A DNA stretch of 58,196 nucleotides, from positions 1 through 58,196 of the forward strand of contig JADMJS010000189.1 of assembly GCA_018780435.1 (NCBI GenBank), in the 5' to 3' direction. A program made the translations under genes and the position numbers. This DNA comes from Myxococcales bacterium. Lineage in GTDB: Bacteria > Myxococcota_A > UBA9042 > GCA-2863065. The first letter of the stretch is position 1, and each line of letters starts with the position of its first letter. Shown here piece by piece: positions 43,663-52,479 of the stretch. The notes beneath the pieces are model-generated. The model was not told where the DNA came from and searched no databases. It worked only from the letters and a program-made list of their open reading frames with translations.

Positions 43663-44373
43663 CTACTTACGCGGGCCGGGCGCCGAGAGCGACAGGTCCA
43701 GGAAGTGCGTGGCGTTGCCCCCGGTCACCCGGAGCGTCTGGGCGCTGTACCCGGAATGCGGCTCACCCTTGGTCATCTGAACGCTCTCCGGGAAGCTCAC
43801 CTTGGCCGTCTTCCCGCCCTTCACGTTGAGCGCCTTCTCCGCGAACTCGCTCCCCGGCTTGCCGGCGTTGCCGAGGTACTCGAGCGAGAGCGTCAGCGAC
43901 CACGCCTCGCCGAGTGGCGCTTTGACCGACAGCGTGATGTCTTTCCCTTTGCGGCTGAGCTCAACCCCATCAAAGGCTTCGACTTTCGTGACCACGAGGG
44001 CCCCGAAAGGCGTCGCGCCCCCATCCCAACGGGCGGTCCCCGACGGCGTGGCGTACCAATCGTTTCGCATCTGCTCCATGCCGCAGGGCGTCGTCCCGAG
44101 GGGGCTCGACGGCCTTGGGCCTTCCGTCCCCGAGACGCGGCCGGTGACCATCACGCGGCGTCCGAGCCACTCCTGAAGGTTCACCGACCCCGGAGCGATT
44201 TGAACGGCGCCGACGCGGAGGTGTTTGTTCGTCCAGACCGTCTCTCGCCCCCCTTCGCAGACCCCGACGCCATGTTCGGTGACGACGCCGACGAGGTGCA
44301 TTTCGCCGTCGGGAGGCGCGCCCGCGGCGAGTGGCGTGTTCAGAAGACCGACAGTGGCAAGGGCGAGGAACAT
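43663..44373 (-). CDS. Secreted protein of unknown function
   Basis: 236 residues from ATG 44373 with GGAG 7 bases upstream. Signal peptide LALATVGLLNTPLAAGAPP. Residues ~25-110 look like an OB-type fold (MHLVGVVTEHGVGVCE, LQEWLGRRVMVTGRVSGTEG) and the C-terminal half is beta-rich (LSLEYLGNAGK, TLRVTGGNATHFLDLSLS). Two Cys could form a disulfide. A longer frame to 44493 adds a basic non-signal extension and is rejected. Confidence 0.7.
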   Translation of the reverse strand: MFLALATVGLLNTPLAAGAPPDGEMHLVGVVTEHGVGVCEGGRETVWTNKHLRVGAVQIAPGSVNLQEWLGRRVMVTGRVSGTEGPRPSSPLGTTPCGMEQMRNDWYATPSGTARWDGGATPFGALVVTKVEAFDGVELSRKGKDITLSVKAPLGEAWSLTLSLEYLGNAGKPGSEFAEKALNVKGGKTAKVSFPESVQMTKGEPHSGYSAQTLRVTGGNATHFLDLSLSAPGPRK

Positions 44374-44469
44374 GGGCGACTCCAATCGGCGAAGGGGGTA
44401 GGACGGCGTCAATGCCGCCGGCTGCAGCCTGAAACCGGCATCAAGCCTGATCTTGTTCCGGAAGGCCAA

Positions 44470-44508
44470 TCGACGTCTACGCTCGACGTCCACGCTCGAC
44501 GTCCACGC
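44470..44508. repeat. Three 13-bp tandem repeats with GACGTC
   Basis: TCGACGTCTACGC (44470-44482), then TCGACGTCCACGC twice (44483-44508). Each unit has the palindrome GACGTC. The block lies in the 213-base divergent interval between the secreted protein and the HEAT/PilT gene, where it could bind a regulator. Confidence 0.85.
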
Positions 44509-44586
44509 TGACCGGTAGCTCCGTTGTAAGAAGGGGCAGACTGGGGCACAGTCGCCTCCGTCCCCCCTTCCGTGCGAGGCTCATTC

Positions 44587-47082
44587 GTGGCGCTTCCTTT
44601 CTTCACGTCCGAAAAGAACAAACTCCTCGATCGCATCAAACGTCGCGACTGGAAGTCCACCGACGACATGCGGGAGCTGTTCATCAAGCTGGCTGATCAG
44701 CCGCTGAAGATCGAAGACCTCCTGTGGATGCTCTCGGAACCCGACCGCGCCATACGCAGCTTCGCCACCGACATCATTCTGAAGCAGAAGTTCGAGGGCG
44801 TCGCAGGCGCGCTCCTGCAGGAGCTCAAAGAGGCCACGGGCTCGGCCCGCACCTACATCATGAGCCTCATCCCGCGCATCGAGGACACCGGCGTCTTCGA
44901 CCGGCTCGAGAAGATGCTCACGGGCAAGGACCAGAAGGAGCGCGACCTCGCCATCGACGTCATCCTGAGCTTCCCGATCGAGCGCATCGGCAAGTTCATG
45001 AGCATGCTGCTCGAGCACGAGAATCGCGACTACCGATATCGTGCTTTCCAGCGGCTCCTCTCGGATCGCGTGGAAGGTCAGCCATTTCGGCCCGAGGTCA
45101 TCGGCTGGGTTCGGAAGCTGGTCCTCGACAAGGACGAACGCATCCGAATCCGATGCATCCAGGTGCTCGCCGAGAAGCCGGACGCCGAGTCCGTCACCCT
45201 CTTCCTCGAGCGGCTCTCGCACGAGGAGTACAACGTCCGCACCGCCATCATCAAAGCGCTCGACGACGCGACCCACGTCCCGGGCCTCGACATCACCGAC
45301 AAGCTGCTGTCGATGTTGTCCCAAGACGACGATCAGGTCCGCACCGTAGGCCTGAAGCTGCTCGTGAAGTCCGGCAACGCGAAGGACACGATCCGTCGCA
45401 TCCTGCTCATGTCGGGTGAGCTCATGGGCTGGATGCGCGAGCGCCTCGTCAGCACCATCCGCGAGTTCGGGGACGAGCTCCTGCAACCGCTCGTCGAGCT
45501 GCTCGACCATAACGATCCGGAGGTGCGAAAGAAGGCGCTCATCTTCGCCAATGACTTCGATTCGCCAACCTTGGTCGAGCCCGTCGCCCACCTGCTCGAT
45601 AGGTCCGATTCGGACTGGTGGACCCGCGTCATCGCGCTCGACGTCCTCGGTCGCCTCAAGGACGAGCGGGCCGTCGACGCGCTCATCAAGTGTCTCGAGA
45701 GCGACGAGACGCGCTGGTCAGCCGTCGAGGCGCTCGGCCGTATCGGCAGCAAGAAGGCACTCGCGCCGATCGCGAAGCTGCTCGGCGATCGCGCCGCGGA
45801 GGTCCGTACCCAGGTCATCGCGGCGCTCGAGCTCTACAACGACCCACGCGCCCTCCCGCTCCTCCAGAAGAGCATGGAGAAGGATCCGGAGGTCGACGTC
45901 CGCGAGCGCGCCCTCCAGGCCTTCAAGCACATCTCTGAGAAGCACAAGCAGGCGGTCGACGAGAAGACCCTCCGCCAGCAATTCGGCTACACCAAGGGCG
46001 AGAAGGCGCTCGACAAGCTGCTCGTGGAGACGCGCCGCATTGGGGCGTCCGACCTCCACGTCGCGCCCACCTCGCCGCCGACCATCCGAATCTTCGGGGC
46101 GCTCAAGAAGATGAGCGCGCCGGAGTTCACGGCCGACCAGACTGAGAAGATGGTCCTCGAGATCCTCGATGAGAAGCAGCGAGAGCGCTTCCAGAAGGAG
46201 AGCCAAGTCGACCTCTGCTACAACATCGCCGGCGTGGGTCGTTACCGCACCAACATCATGCGGAATCGGCTCGGGATCTCGGGCGTGTTCCGCGTCATTC
46301 CGAACGAGCTCCCCACCTTCCTCGACACGGGCCTCCCGTCCCACCTGACCGACATCGTCAACTACCACCAGGGGCTCATGATCATCTCGGGGCCTGCGGG
46401 CTCGGGGAAGTCCACGACGCTCGCCGCCCTCATCAACCTCCTGAACGAGAAGAAGCGCGACCATGTCTTGACGCTTGAGGACCCGATCGAGTTCGTCCAC
46501 CCGTTCAAGGGCTCGCTCGTCAATCAGCGGGAGATCGGCAAACACTCCAAGACCTTCGCGTCCGCGCTCCGGGCCGCGCTGCGTGAGGATCCCGACTGCA
46601 TCATCGTCGGTGAGCTGCGAGACGCCGAGACCATGGTGCTCGCCATGACCGCCGCCGAGACAGGCCACCTCGTCATCGGCACGATGAACACGACGAGCGC
46701 GGTAAAGACCGTCGACCGCCTCGTCGGCGCCTTCCCGCCGAAAGAGCAGCAGTCGGTCCGTATGTCGCTGTCGGAGGCCCTCAAGATCGTCACGAGCCAG
46801 ACCCTCTTGCCGAGGGCGGATGGCAAGGGACGTATCGCCTGCCACGAGGTCCTCATGATCGCCGGCCCCGTGCGAAACCTCATCCGCGACGACAAGACGG
46901 GGCACATCCCGTCGGCGATGACGGTCGGCAAGTCCATCGGCATGCAGACGGTCGACATGGCGCTCATGGACCTGCTCGAACGGAAGCTCGTCACACCGGA
47001 AGTCGCGTACCGCCGCTCTGAGAAGAAAGACCTCTTCGAAGCGATGGTGTCCAAAGAGTTCCTCGAAGGAATTCAGGGGTAG
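44587..47082 (+). CDS. HEAT-repeat/PilT-like ATPase fusion
   Basis: 831 residues from GTG 44587 (GAGG 8 bases upstream); GTG 44572 is the alternative. Residues ~1-450 are alpha-helical HEAT-like repeats (for example DRSDSDWWTRVIALDVLGRL, ALGRIGSKKALAPIAKLLGD, EVRTQVIAALELY). Residues ~470-831 form a PilT-type ATPase: N-terminal SDLHVAPTSPPTIRIFG, Walker A SGPAGSGKSTT (near 602), Asp box LEDPIEFVH, Walker B CIIVGELRD. The His box reads GHLVIGTMNT, with Asn where PilT has His (GTLHT), while RNLIR of the C-terminal motif is kept. It is followed after 3 bases by a standard pilT, so it probably modulates pilus retraction. Confidence 0.93.
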   Translation: MALPFFTSEKNKLLDRIKRRDWKSTDDMRELFIKLADQPLKIEDLLWMLSEPDRAIRSFATDIILKQKFEGVAGALLQELKEATGSARTYIMSLIPRIEDTGVFDRLEKMLTGKDQKERDLAIDVILSFPIERIGKFMSMLLEHENRDYRYRAFQRLLSDRVEGQPFRPEVIGWVRKLVLDKDERIRIRCIQVLAEKPDAESVTLFLERLSHEEYNVRTAIIKALDDATHVPGLDITDKLLSMLSQDDDQVRTVGLKLLVKSGNAKDTIRRILLMSGELMGWMRERLVSTIREFGDELLQPLVELLDHNDPEVRKKALIFANDFDSPTLVEPVAHLLDRSDSDWWTRVIALDVLGRLKDERAVDALIKCLESDETRWSAVEALGRIGSKKALAPIAKLLGDRAAEVRTQVIAALELYNDPRALPLLQKSMEKDPEVDVRERALQAFKHISEKHKQAVDEKTLRQQFGYTKGEKALDKLLVETRRIGASDLHVAPTSPPTIRIFGALKKMSAPEFTADQTEKMVLEILDEKQRERFQKESQVDLCYNIAGVGRYRTNIMRNRLGISGVFRVIPNELPTFLDTGLPSHLTDIVNYHQGLMIISGPAGSGKSTTLAALINLLNEKKRDHVLTLEDPIEFVHPFKGSLVNQREIGKHSKTFASALRAALREDPDCIIVGELRDAETMVLAMTAAETGHLVIGTMNTTSAVKTVDRLVGAFPPKEQQSVRMSLSEALKIVTSQTLLPRADGKGRIACHEVLMIAGPVRNLIRDDKTGHIPSAMTVGKSIGMQTVDMALMDLLERKLVTPEVAYRRSEKKDLFEAMVSKEFLEGIQG

Positions 47083-47085
47083 TCC

Positions 47086-48225
47086 ATGCCGAGGATCGAC
47101 AACTTCTTGCGTCTCATGCAGGAGCGCGGCGCCTCCGACCTCCACTTCGTCGTGGGTCAGCCGCCGTGCTTCCGTCTCTCGGGCAGCATCGACCCGATCC
47201 GCTACAAGAGCCTGTCGAACGCCGACTTCGACGTGTTCCTCGGCGAGATCACGCCCAAACACATCTGGCAGCACTTCAAGGACGGCGGTGACGCCGACTA
47301 CGCCTACGAGTGCCCGGGTCTCGCCCGCTTTCGCGTGAACCTCTTCAAACAAGAGCGCGGCGCGGGTGCGGTCTTCCGAATCATTCCGACCAAGCTGCTG
47401 ACCATGGAGCAGCTCGGGCTGCCCGACGCGTGCCAGAAGATCGTGACGATGGAGCGAGGGCTCTGCCTCGTCACCGGCCCCACCGGCTCCGGCAAGTCCA
47501 CGACGCTCTCGGCTATCATCAACAAGATGAATGAGACCCGAAAGCTCCACATCATCACGATCGAGGACCCGATCGAGTTCGTCCATCCGAACAAGCAGAG
47601 CCTCATCACGCAGCGGGAAGTCGGCGCGAGCGCGACCAGCTTCGCCGCCGGCCTCCGCGCCGCGCTGCGCGAAGACCCGGACATCGTCCTCGTCGGTGAG
47701 ATGCGTGACCTCGAGACGATTCAGCTCGCGCTCTCCGCAGCCGAGACGGGGCTCCTCGTCTTCGGGACGCTCCACACGAACAGCGCGGCGAAGACGGTCG
47801 ATCGCATCATCAACGTCTTCCCGACGGACGAGCAGGAGTCGGTGCGCGGCATCATCTCCGACACGCTCTCGTGCGTGCTCGCCCAGCAGCTCCTGAAGCG
47901 CAAGAAGGGCGGCCGCGTCGCCGCGCTCGAGATCCTCTTTGGTTCACCCGCGATGGGGAACATCATTCGCGAGGGCAAGACACACCAGCTGACCAACCTC
48001 ATCCGCGGCGGCAAGGCCAAGGGCATGGTCACCATGGACGACAGCCTCGAGCGGCTCGTGAAGGAGGACGTCATCTCGGCCGAAGCGGCGTACGAGAAGT
48101 CCATCGACAAGAAAGAATTCCGGAAGCGAATGATGATGCTCGGCCACAACGTCGGCGCTGCGGACGAGGATCCAGAGGAGACCGAGAAGCTCATGAACGA
48201 GGTCCTCGGCGTCGGTAAGAGCTGA
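47086..48225 (+). CDS. pilT: Type IV pilus retraction ATPase PilT
   Basis: 379 residues. Hexameric ATPase that depolymerises type IV pili, powering twitching. Complete motifs: GASDLHFVVGQPPCFRLSG, Walker A VTGPTGSGKSTTL, Asp box IEDPIEFVH, Walker B IVLVGEMRD, His box LLVFGTLHTNSA. The C-terminal AIRNLIRE motif is present as AMGNIIREGK. The C-terminus is extended by an acidic tail (ADEDPEETEKLMNEVLG). Cotranscribed with the HEAT/PilT gene. Confidence 0.94.
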   Translation: MPRIDNFLRLMQERGASDLHFVVGQPPCFRLSGSIDPIRYKSLSNADFDVFLGEITPKHIWQHFKDGGDADYAYECPGLARFRVNLFKQERGAGAVFRIIPTKLLTMEQLGLPDACQKIVTMERGLCLVTGPTGSGKSTTLSAIINKMNETRKLHIITIEDPIEFVHPNKQSLITQREVGASATSFAAGLRAALREDPDIVLVGEMRDLETIQLALSAAETGLLVFGTLHTNSAAKTVDRIINVFPTDEQESVRGIISDTLSCVLAQQLLKRKKGGRVAALEILFGSPAMGNIIREGKTHQLTNLIRGGKAKGMVTMDDSLERLVKEDVISAEAAYEKSIDKKEFRKRMMMLGHNVGAADEDPEETEKLMNEVLGVGKS

Positions 48226-48298
48226 TCCGGCGGGTCAGTATTTGCGGAAAGCCGTCCCGGCTGGGATTCTCCCGAGTCGGTCGGCCGTTCGGTGCTTC

Positions 48299-50905
48299 GT
48301 GACGCCCACGAAGAACCCGTCCGTCTCGGCTACACCGCTCATCCGCGAGGCTCCACTCGTGGGGCCAGTGACTGACGTGGACCACAAGAGCAGCCAACGA
48401 GACTTCGCGCAGTCGGATGGCCGGCGCTCCCTTGAGCCCGGGCCGCGTCGGCTCGCGTCGGGTCCACCGGGGCCCGGGGGACCGGCGAGTAGCCCGCCGT
48501 CACGCCTCCGCCGCTTCTTGCGATGGTCCTTGGTCTTCTCGCTGGTCGGTATCGCGACCATGCTCATTGGCTACTGGGCCGTCGTCTTCTACTTCGAGCA
48601 CCGCCTGCCGGAGATCTTCTCGATCGCCGACTACGTGAACAACGCCCAAGAGATGAACCGAGTCCTCGGCCGAAACGGCGAGGTCCTGACGGAGGAAGGC
48701 GAAGAGAAGCGGACCATCGCGATGCCCGAGGAGATCCCACAGCGGGTCAAAGACGCGGTGCTGGCGGCCGAGGACGCCGATTTCTACTCCCACGGCGGGC
48801 TCGACTACTTCGGCATGGCCCGCGCGATGTACCGAAACCTGAAGAAGCAGAGCATCCGGGAAGGGGCGTCCACCATCACGCAGCAGGTCGCCAAGACCTT
48901 CTTCTTGAGCTCGGAGCGCACGGTCTCCCGCAAGCTCAAAGAAGTGGTCCTCGCACGGGAGCTCGAGGAGAAGCTCGCCAAAGATGAGATCCTGTTTCTC
49001 TACTTGAATCAGATCTACTGGGGCCACGGGCGTTACGGCATCAAGGAAGCTGCGAACTTCTACTTCGGCAAGACGCTGAAGGAGCTGACGCTGGCGGAGG
49101 CGGCGCTGCTCGCGGGCCTCATCGCCGCGCCCGAGCGCTTTAGCCCCTTCAAGAACCCGAAGAAGGCCCTTGAGCGCCGTGCCTTCGTGCTCGACCAGCT
49201 CTCTCGTCACGGCTTCCTCGATGTCGCGACCACCGAAGCCGCCAAGCTGGAGCGCGTGAGCCTCGCTGAGCGCCGCACCGACTCCGGAAACCTAGGCAAG
49301 TACGCGACCGCAATGGTGAATCGCTTCGTCAAAGACACGCTGGGCGAGGAGCGGATCAAGCGGGGCGGGCTGCGCATCTACACGACCATCGACGTCGAGA
49401 CGCAAGCGGCGGCCGAACGCGCCGTGCAGACGAGCCTCGAGGAGCTCGATCAGCAATACGGGCTCGCACGCCCACTCGAACAGCTCCCGGCCTCTCGCAT
49501 CGCCGACCGCGTCGATCAGCTCGCCCGCCAGCGCGCCAAGGGGATCCGGTCGGGCGAAATCGTGACGGGGGTCGTGACCGGCTGGGACGCCGAACGAAAG
49601 GCCTTCCTCGTCCATGTCGGGCTCGGGGAGTGCCTGCTGCCGGAGAGCGCGCTCTCGCGTTACGCCCATGGTGGCCCTGTGGACAGCCTCTTCGCCGCGG
49701 GAGACGTCGTCCGCGTGAGCCCGCGCTTGCCGCTCACGGGCTCCTGGGAAGGCCGTGAGAAGTCGCCGCTGTTGAACCTCGATCAAGGCCCGCAGGCCGC
49801 GCTCGTGGCGATGGATCCGCGCTCGCGCGAGATCCTCGCGCTCGTCGGCGGCTACGACTACGCGACCCACCCCTTCAACCGGGCGTCGATGGCGAAGCGG
49901 CAGGCCGGCTCCACCATGAAGCCCTTCGTCTACGCGGCGGCGCTCGAAGCCGGAGTCATCGAGGCCGACACCCGCTTCGACAACATCCCCGAGACCTACC
50001 GCTTTGGGAACGAGAGCTGGACGCCGCGGAACTACTCCGGTGACTACGACGGAAAGAGCTACAGCGCCCGAATGGCGCTCGCGAAGTCGGTGAACGTCAT
50101 CGCCGTCAAGGTGCTGGAGCGGACCGGAGTCAAGAAGTTCGCGGACTTCGCGAAGCGCGTCGGCATCAACTCGCCCATCGCGCCCGACCTGTCCGTCGCA
50201 CTCGGCTCGACGGCGGTCTCCCCTCTCGAGCTCGTCAACGCCTATGCCTCGCTCGCGAGCGGTGGCCTCGTCGACACCCCGCTCCTCGTGAGCCGCATCG
50301 AGGACGCGCGTGGCACCGTGCTCTGGCAACACACGCCGCAGCGCCGCCGCGGGACCACCGCTACGGTGGCCTACCGGACGACGGAGATGATGCAGGCCGT
50401 CGTGACCCACGGCACGGCCAAGGCGCTCTCGTCACTCGGCCGGCCGATCGCGGGGAAGACCGGCACGACCGACAAGGGCATCGACACGTGGTTTGCCGGG
50501 TTCACGCCCGAGCTCGCGACGGTCGTCTGGGTCGGCTTCGATGACATGCGCGCCGTCGATAAGGCGACGGGGGGCACCATCGCCGCGCCGCTCTGGTCCC
50601 GCTTCGTCGCGTCCGTGCTCGATCGCACGGCGCCCACCGCCTTCAAGCGGCCGTCGGGGCTCGAGCCCCTCGGGCCGATCGAAGCGATTGGGCCCGGGAC
50701 TCGGCCCCCGCCGCAGGACGAACCCGCGGGCGGGCCGCTCCCCGTGGCCGATGAACCCGCCGGCGGTCCTGCGGTGGACCCCGGGGACCCCGCGCCCCCG
50801 GCGGAGGAGGGCTCGGACGACCCGGCTCCGGCGCCCACCTCCGGCGAAGGACGGCGCGGGGCCGCCGAAGAGCCGGCCCTCGATCCGGACGCCCTCTACG
50901 AATGA
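48299..50905 (+). CDS. Class A penicillin-binding protein (PBP1A-like)
   Basis: Bifunctional peptidoglycan glycosyltransferase/transpeptidase, about 868 residues. One membrane anchor near the N-terminus (LVFSLVGIATMLIGYWAVVF). Glycosyltransferase motifs: AAEDADFYSHGG, ASTITQQVAKTFF, ARELEEKLAKDEILFLYLNQ, YFGKTLKELTLAEAALLAG. An OB-like insert precedes the transpeptidase with AGSTMKPF (active-site Ser), KSVN and GKTGTT. The C-terminus is an acidic Pro-rich tail. The start is uncertain: GTG 48299 is used, TTG 48242 and GTGs near 48358-48376 are alternatives. The stop overlaps the next ATG (ATGA). Confidence 0.93.
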   Translation: MTPTKNPSVSATPLIREAPLVGPVTDVDHKSSQRDFAQSDGRRSLEPGPRRLASGPPGPGGPASSPPSRLRRFLRWSLVFSLVGIATMLIGYWAVVFYFEHRLPEIFSIADYVNNAQEMNRVLGRNGEVLTEEGEEKRTIAMPEEIPQRVKDAVLAAEDADFYSHGGLDYFGMARAMYRNLKKQSIREGASTITQQVAKTFFLSSERTVSRKLKEVVLARELEEKLAKDEILFLYLNQIYWGHGRYGIKEAANFYFGKTLKELTLAEAALLAGLIAAPERFSPFKNPKKALERRAFVLDQLSRHGFLDVATTEAAKLERVSLAERRTDSGNLGKYATAMVNRFVKDTLGEERIKRGGLRIYTTIDVETQAAAERAVQTSLEELDQQYGLARPLEQLPASRIADRVDQLARQRAKGIRSGEIVTGVVTGWDAERKAFLVHVGLGECLLPESALSRYAHGGPVDSLFAAGDVVRVSPRLPLTGSWEGREKSPLLNLDQGPQAALVAMDPRSREILALVGGYDYATHPFNRASMAKRQAGSTMKPFVYAAALEAGVIEADTRFDNIPETYRFGNESWTPRNYSGDYDGKSYSARMALAKSVNVIAVKVLERTGVKKFADFAKRVGINSPIAPDLSVALGSTAVSPLELVNAYASLASGGLVDTPLLVSRIEDARGTVLWQHTPQRRRGTTATVAYRTTEMMQAVVTHGTAKALSSLGRPIAGKTGTTDKGIDTWFAGFTPELATVVWVGFDDMRAVDKATGGTIAAPLWSRFVASVLDRTAPTAFKRPSGLEPLGPIEAIGPGTRPPPQDEPAGGPLPVADEPAGGPAVDPGDPAPPAEEGSDDPAPAPTSGEGRRGAAEEPALDPDALYE

Positions 50906-52479
50906 TGCGGAGCCCACTCCGACGTCTAATGCACTGGGTCGGTCGTCTCGGGGTGTTCACCCTGGCGCTGTCCGCGTCCTCCGTTCGCGCCCATGACGGC
51001 ATCGACGGGCTCACCGGCGACCTTGCGCGAGGCGCCGCCGCCGCGCTGTCCGTGCACGTCCTACCGGGCGAAAAGGTCTTGTTACTCGTGGGCTTCTCGG
51101 CGGCCGACCGGGGCGCGACGGACCGTCCCTCGAAGCTGCGCGCCCTCCTCGAACGGTCCCTCGTCGCGCGTCTCGGGCCATGGCTGCTGCCGACCACGAC
51201 GCCGCGGGGCAAAGACAGCGTCCCTCCCGGCGGCGGGCGCCCTCCGCCCGGGGGGACGCCGCCGGCCCGTGAGGCGCTCGAAGCGGACGCCCGCACACGT
51301 GGCGCCGTCGCCGCGGTCACCATCGATCTGTCGATCTCGGGCGGCTATCTTCACGCCGTCGGTGAGCTCGTCCTCCTGCGCCTCGACTTTTGGAGCCGCG
51401 TGGCGCCGCCGCCCGCCGGCGTGGCGTCGCTCTGGTACGCCCGGGCGCGCCTCGACGGGGGCCTTCGTCACCTGCTCGAGCTGCCCGCGGGGGACCGCCG
51501 TATTGGGAGCGCTCCCTTCGAGCTCGGGCCTGGCGACGACGCGGGCTTCGAGGTGCTCGCGACGGCCGTCGGTGATTTCGACGGGGACGATTTGCAGGAG
51601 CTCGCGCTTGTCGGGCGTACCGAGATTCGAATCGTGCGCGTGCTCCGTGACGGGGCAAACCGCAGCGTGACCGTGGTCGGGGGGGGGCGCTACGCGTCAC
51701 GGCTCACCACCGCCGCTCCGCTCGTGCCGCTCGCCACCGCGCTCGCCGTGGACCTCGATCTCGACGGTCGCGACGAGCTCATCGCGTGGAGCGCGGACGC
51801 GGGCCTCGTCTCCCCCGCCCTTCAGCTCATGGGCAACGAACTTCGGAGCGTCGCCCGACGGTCGGTCGGAACCACCTGTGGTACGCCGCAGCCATCGGGG
51901 GCGCCGCTGGTCTTCTGCGGGGCTGTCGCGGCGCTTTGGCCGTCAAAGGGTCCCCCAGGGGCACAACGCGACGTGTCGTCGATGCCACTTGTCGTCAGCG
52001 GCTCGGTCGGAGCGCTCGGCTTCGAGGGGCGGATGAACCTCGCGTCAGCCCTCGGTCGGGAGACGTCGTTCGCGGCCCCGCCGGGGCTGTGGGCGTGGAC
52101 GGTCGCGCGTAGCACGGTCGACGCCCCGAGCGATGGGACGGCGGCGTTGACGGCGATGGTGGACGCGAGCGGGCGGCTGGCGCTGACGGGCGGCGCGAAG
52201 CCGACGGTCGTGGCTGAGGCCGGCTTGGCGGTCCTGCTCGTCGATCTCGACGATGACGGGACTATCGAGCTGATTTCGACCACGTCCTCCGATCCCGGTG
52301 CTCGCGATGCGCTCATCGTTCACGACGCCCGGACCCCCTCTCGGCGGCGCTTCGAGCTGCGCTTGCCATCGGTGCTGCACCTCTCAAGTGGCGACGCGGA
52401 CAATGACGGCGTCCTGGACGTCCTGGCCACGACCACACGCGGGCTCTGGGCGGTGAGCGCGACCGGGACAGGCCCGTGA
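50902..52479 (+). CDS. Secreted protein with FG-GAP/VCBS-like repeats
   Basis: 525 residues. Signal peptide LGVFTLALSASSVRAHD. The N-terminal half has no recognised domain. The C-terminal half has Asp-rich loops at regular spacing: TAVGDFDGDDLQELALVG, AVDLDLDGRDELIAW, LVDLDDDGTIELIST and SGDADNDGVLDVLATT, the calcium-loop pattern of FG-GAP/VCBS propellers. A Pro/Gly tract lies near residues 105-120. It is coupled by ATGA to the PBP gene and by GTGA to the next gene. Function unknown. Confidence 0.78.
   Translation: MMRSPLRRLMHWVGRLGVFTLALSASSVRAHDGIDGLTGDLARGAAAALSVHVLPGEKVLLLVGFSAADRGATDRPSKLRALLERSLVARLGPWLLPTTTPRGKDSVPPGGGRPPPGGTPPAREALEADARTRGAVAAVTIDLSISGGYLHAVGELVLLRLDFWSRVAPPPAGVASLWYARARLDGGLRHLLELPAGDRRIGSAPFELGPGDDAGFEVLATAVGDFDGDDLQELALVGRTEIRIVRVLRDGANRSVTVVGGGRYASRLTTAAPLVPLATALAVDLDLDGRDELIAWSADAGLVSPALQLMGNELRSVARRSVGTTCGTPQPSGAPLVFCGAVAALWPSKGPPGAQRDVSSMPLVVSGSVGALGFEGRMNLASALGRETSFAAPPGLWAWTVARSTVDAPSDGTAALTAMVDASGRLALTGGAKPTVVAEAGLAVLLVDLDDDGTIELISTTSSDPGARDALIVHDARTPSRRRFELRLPSVLHLSSGDADNDGVLDVLATTTRGLWAVSATGTGP

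Noticed and set aside
45718..47775. 685-residue minus-strand frame
   Set aside because: Antisense to the HEAT/PilT and pilT genes, whose motifs are unambiguous; the composition is typical of a high-GC shadow frame.
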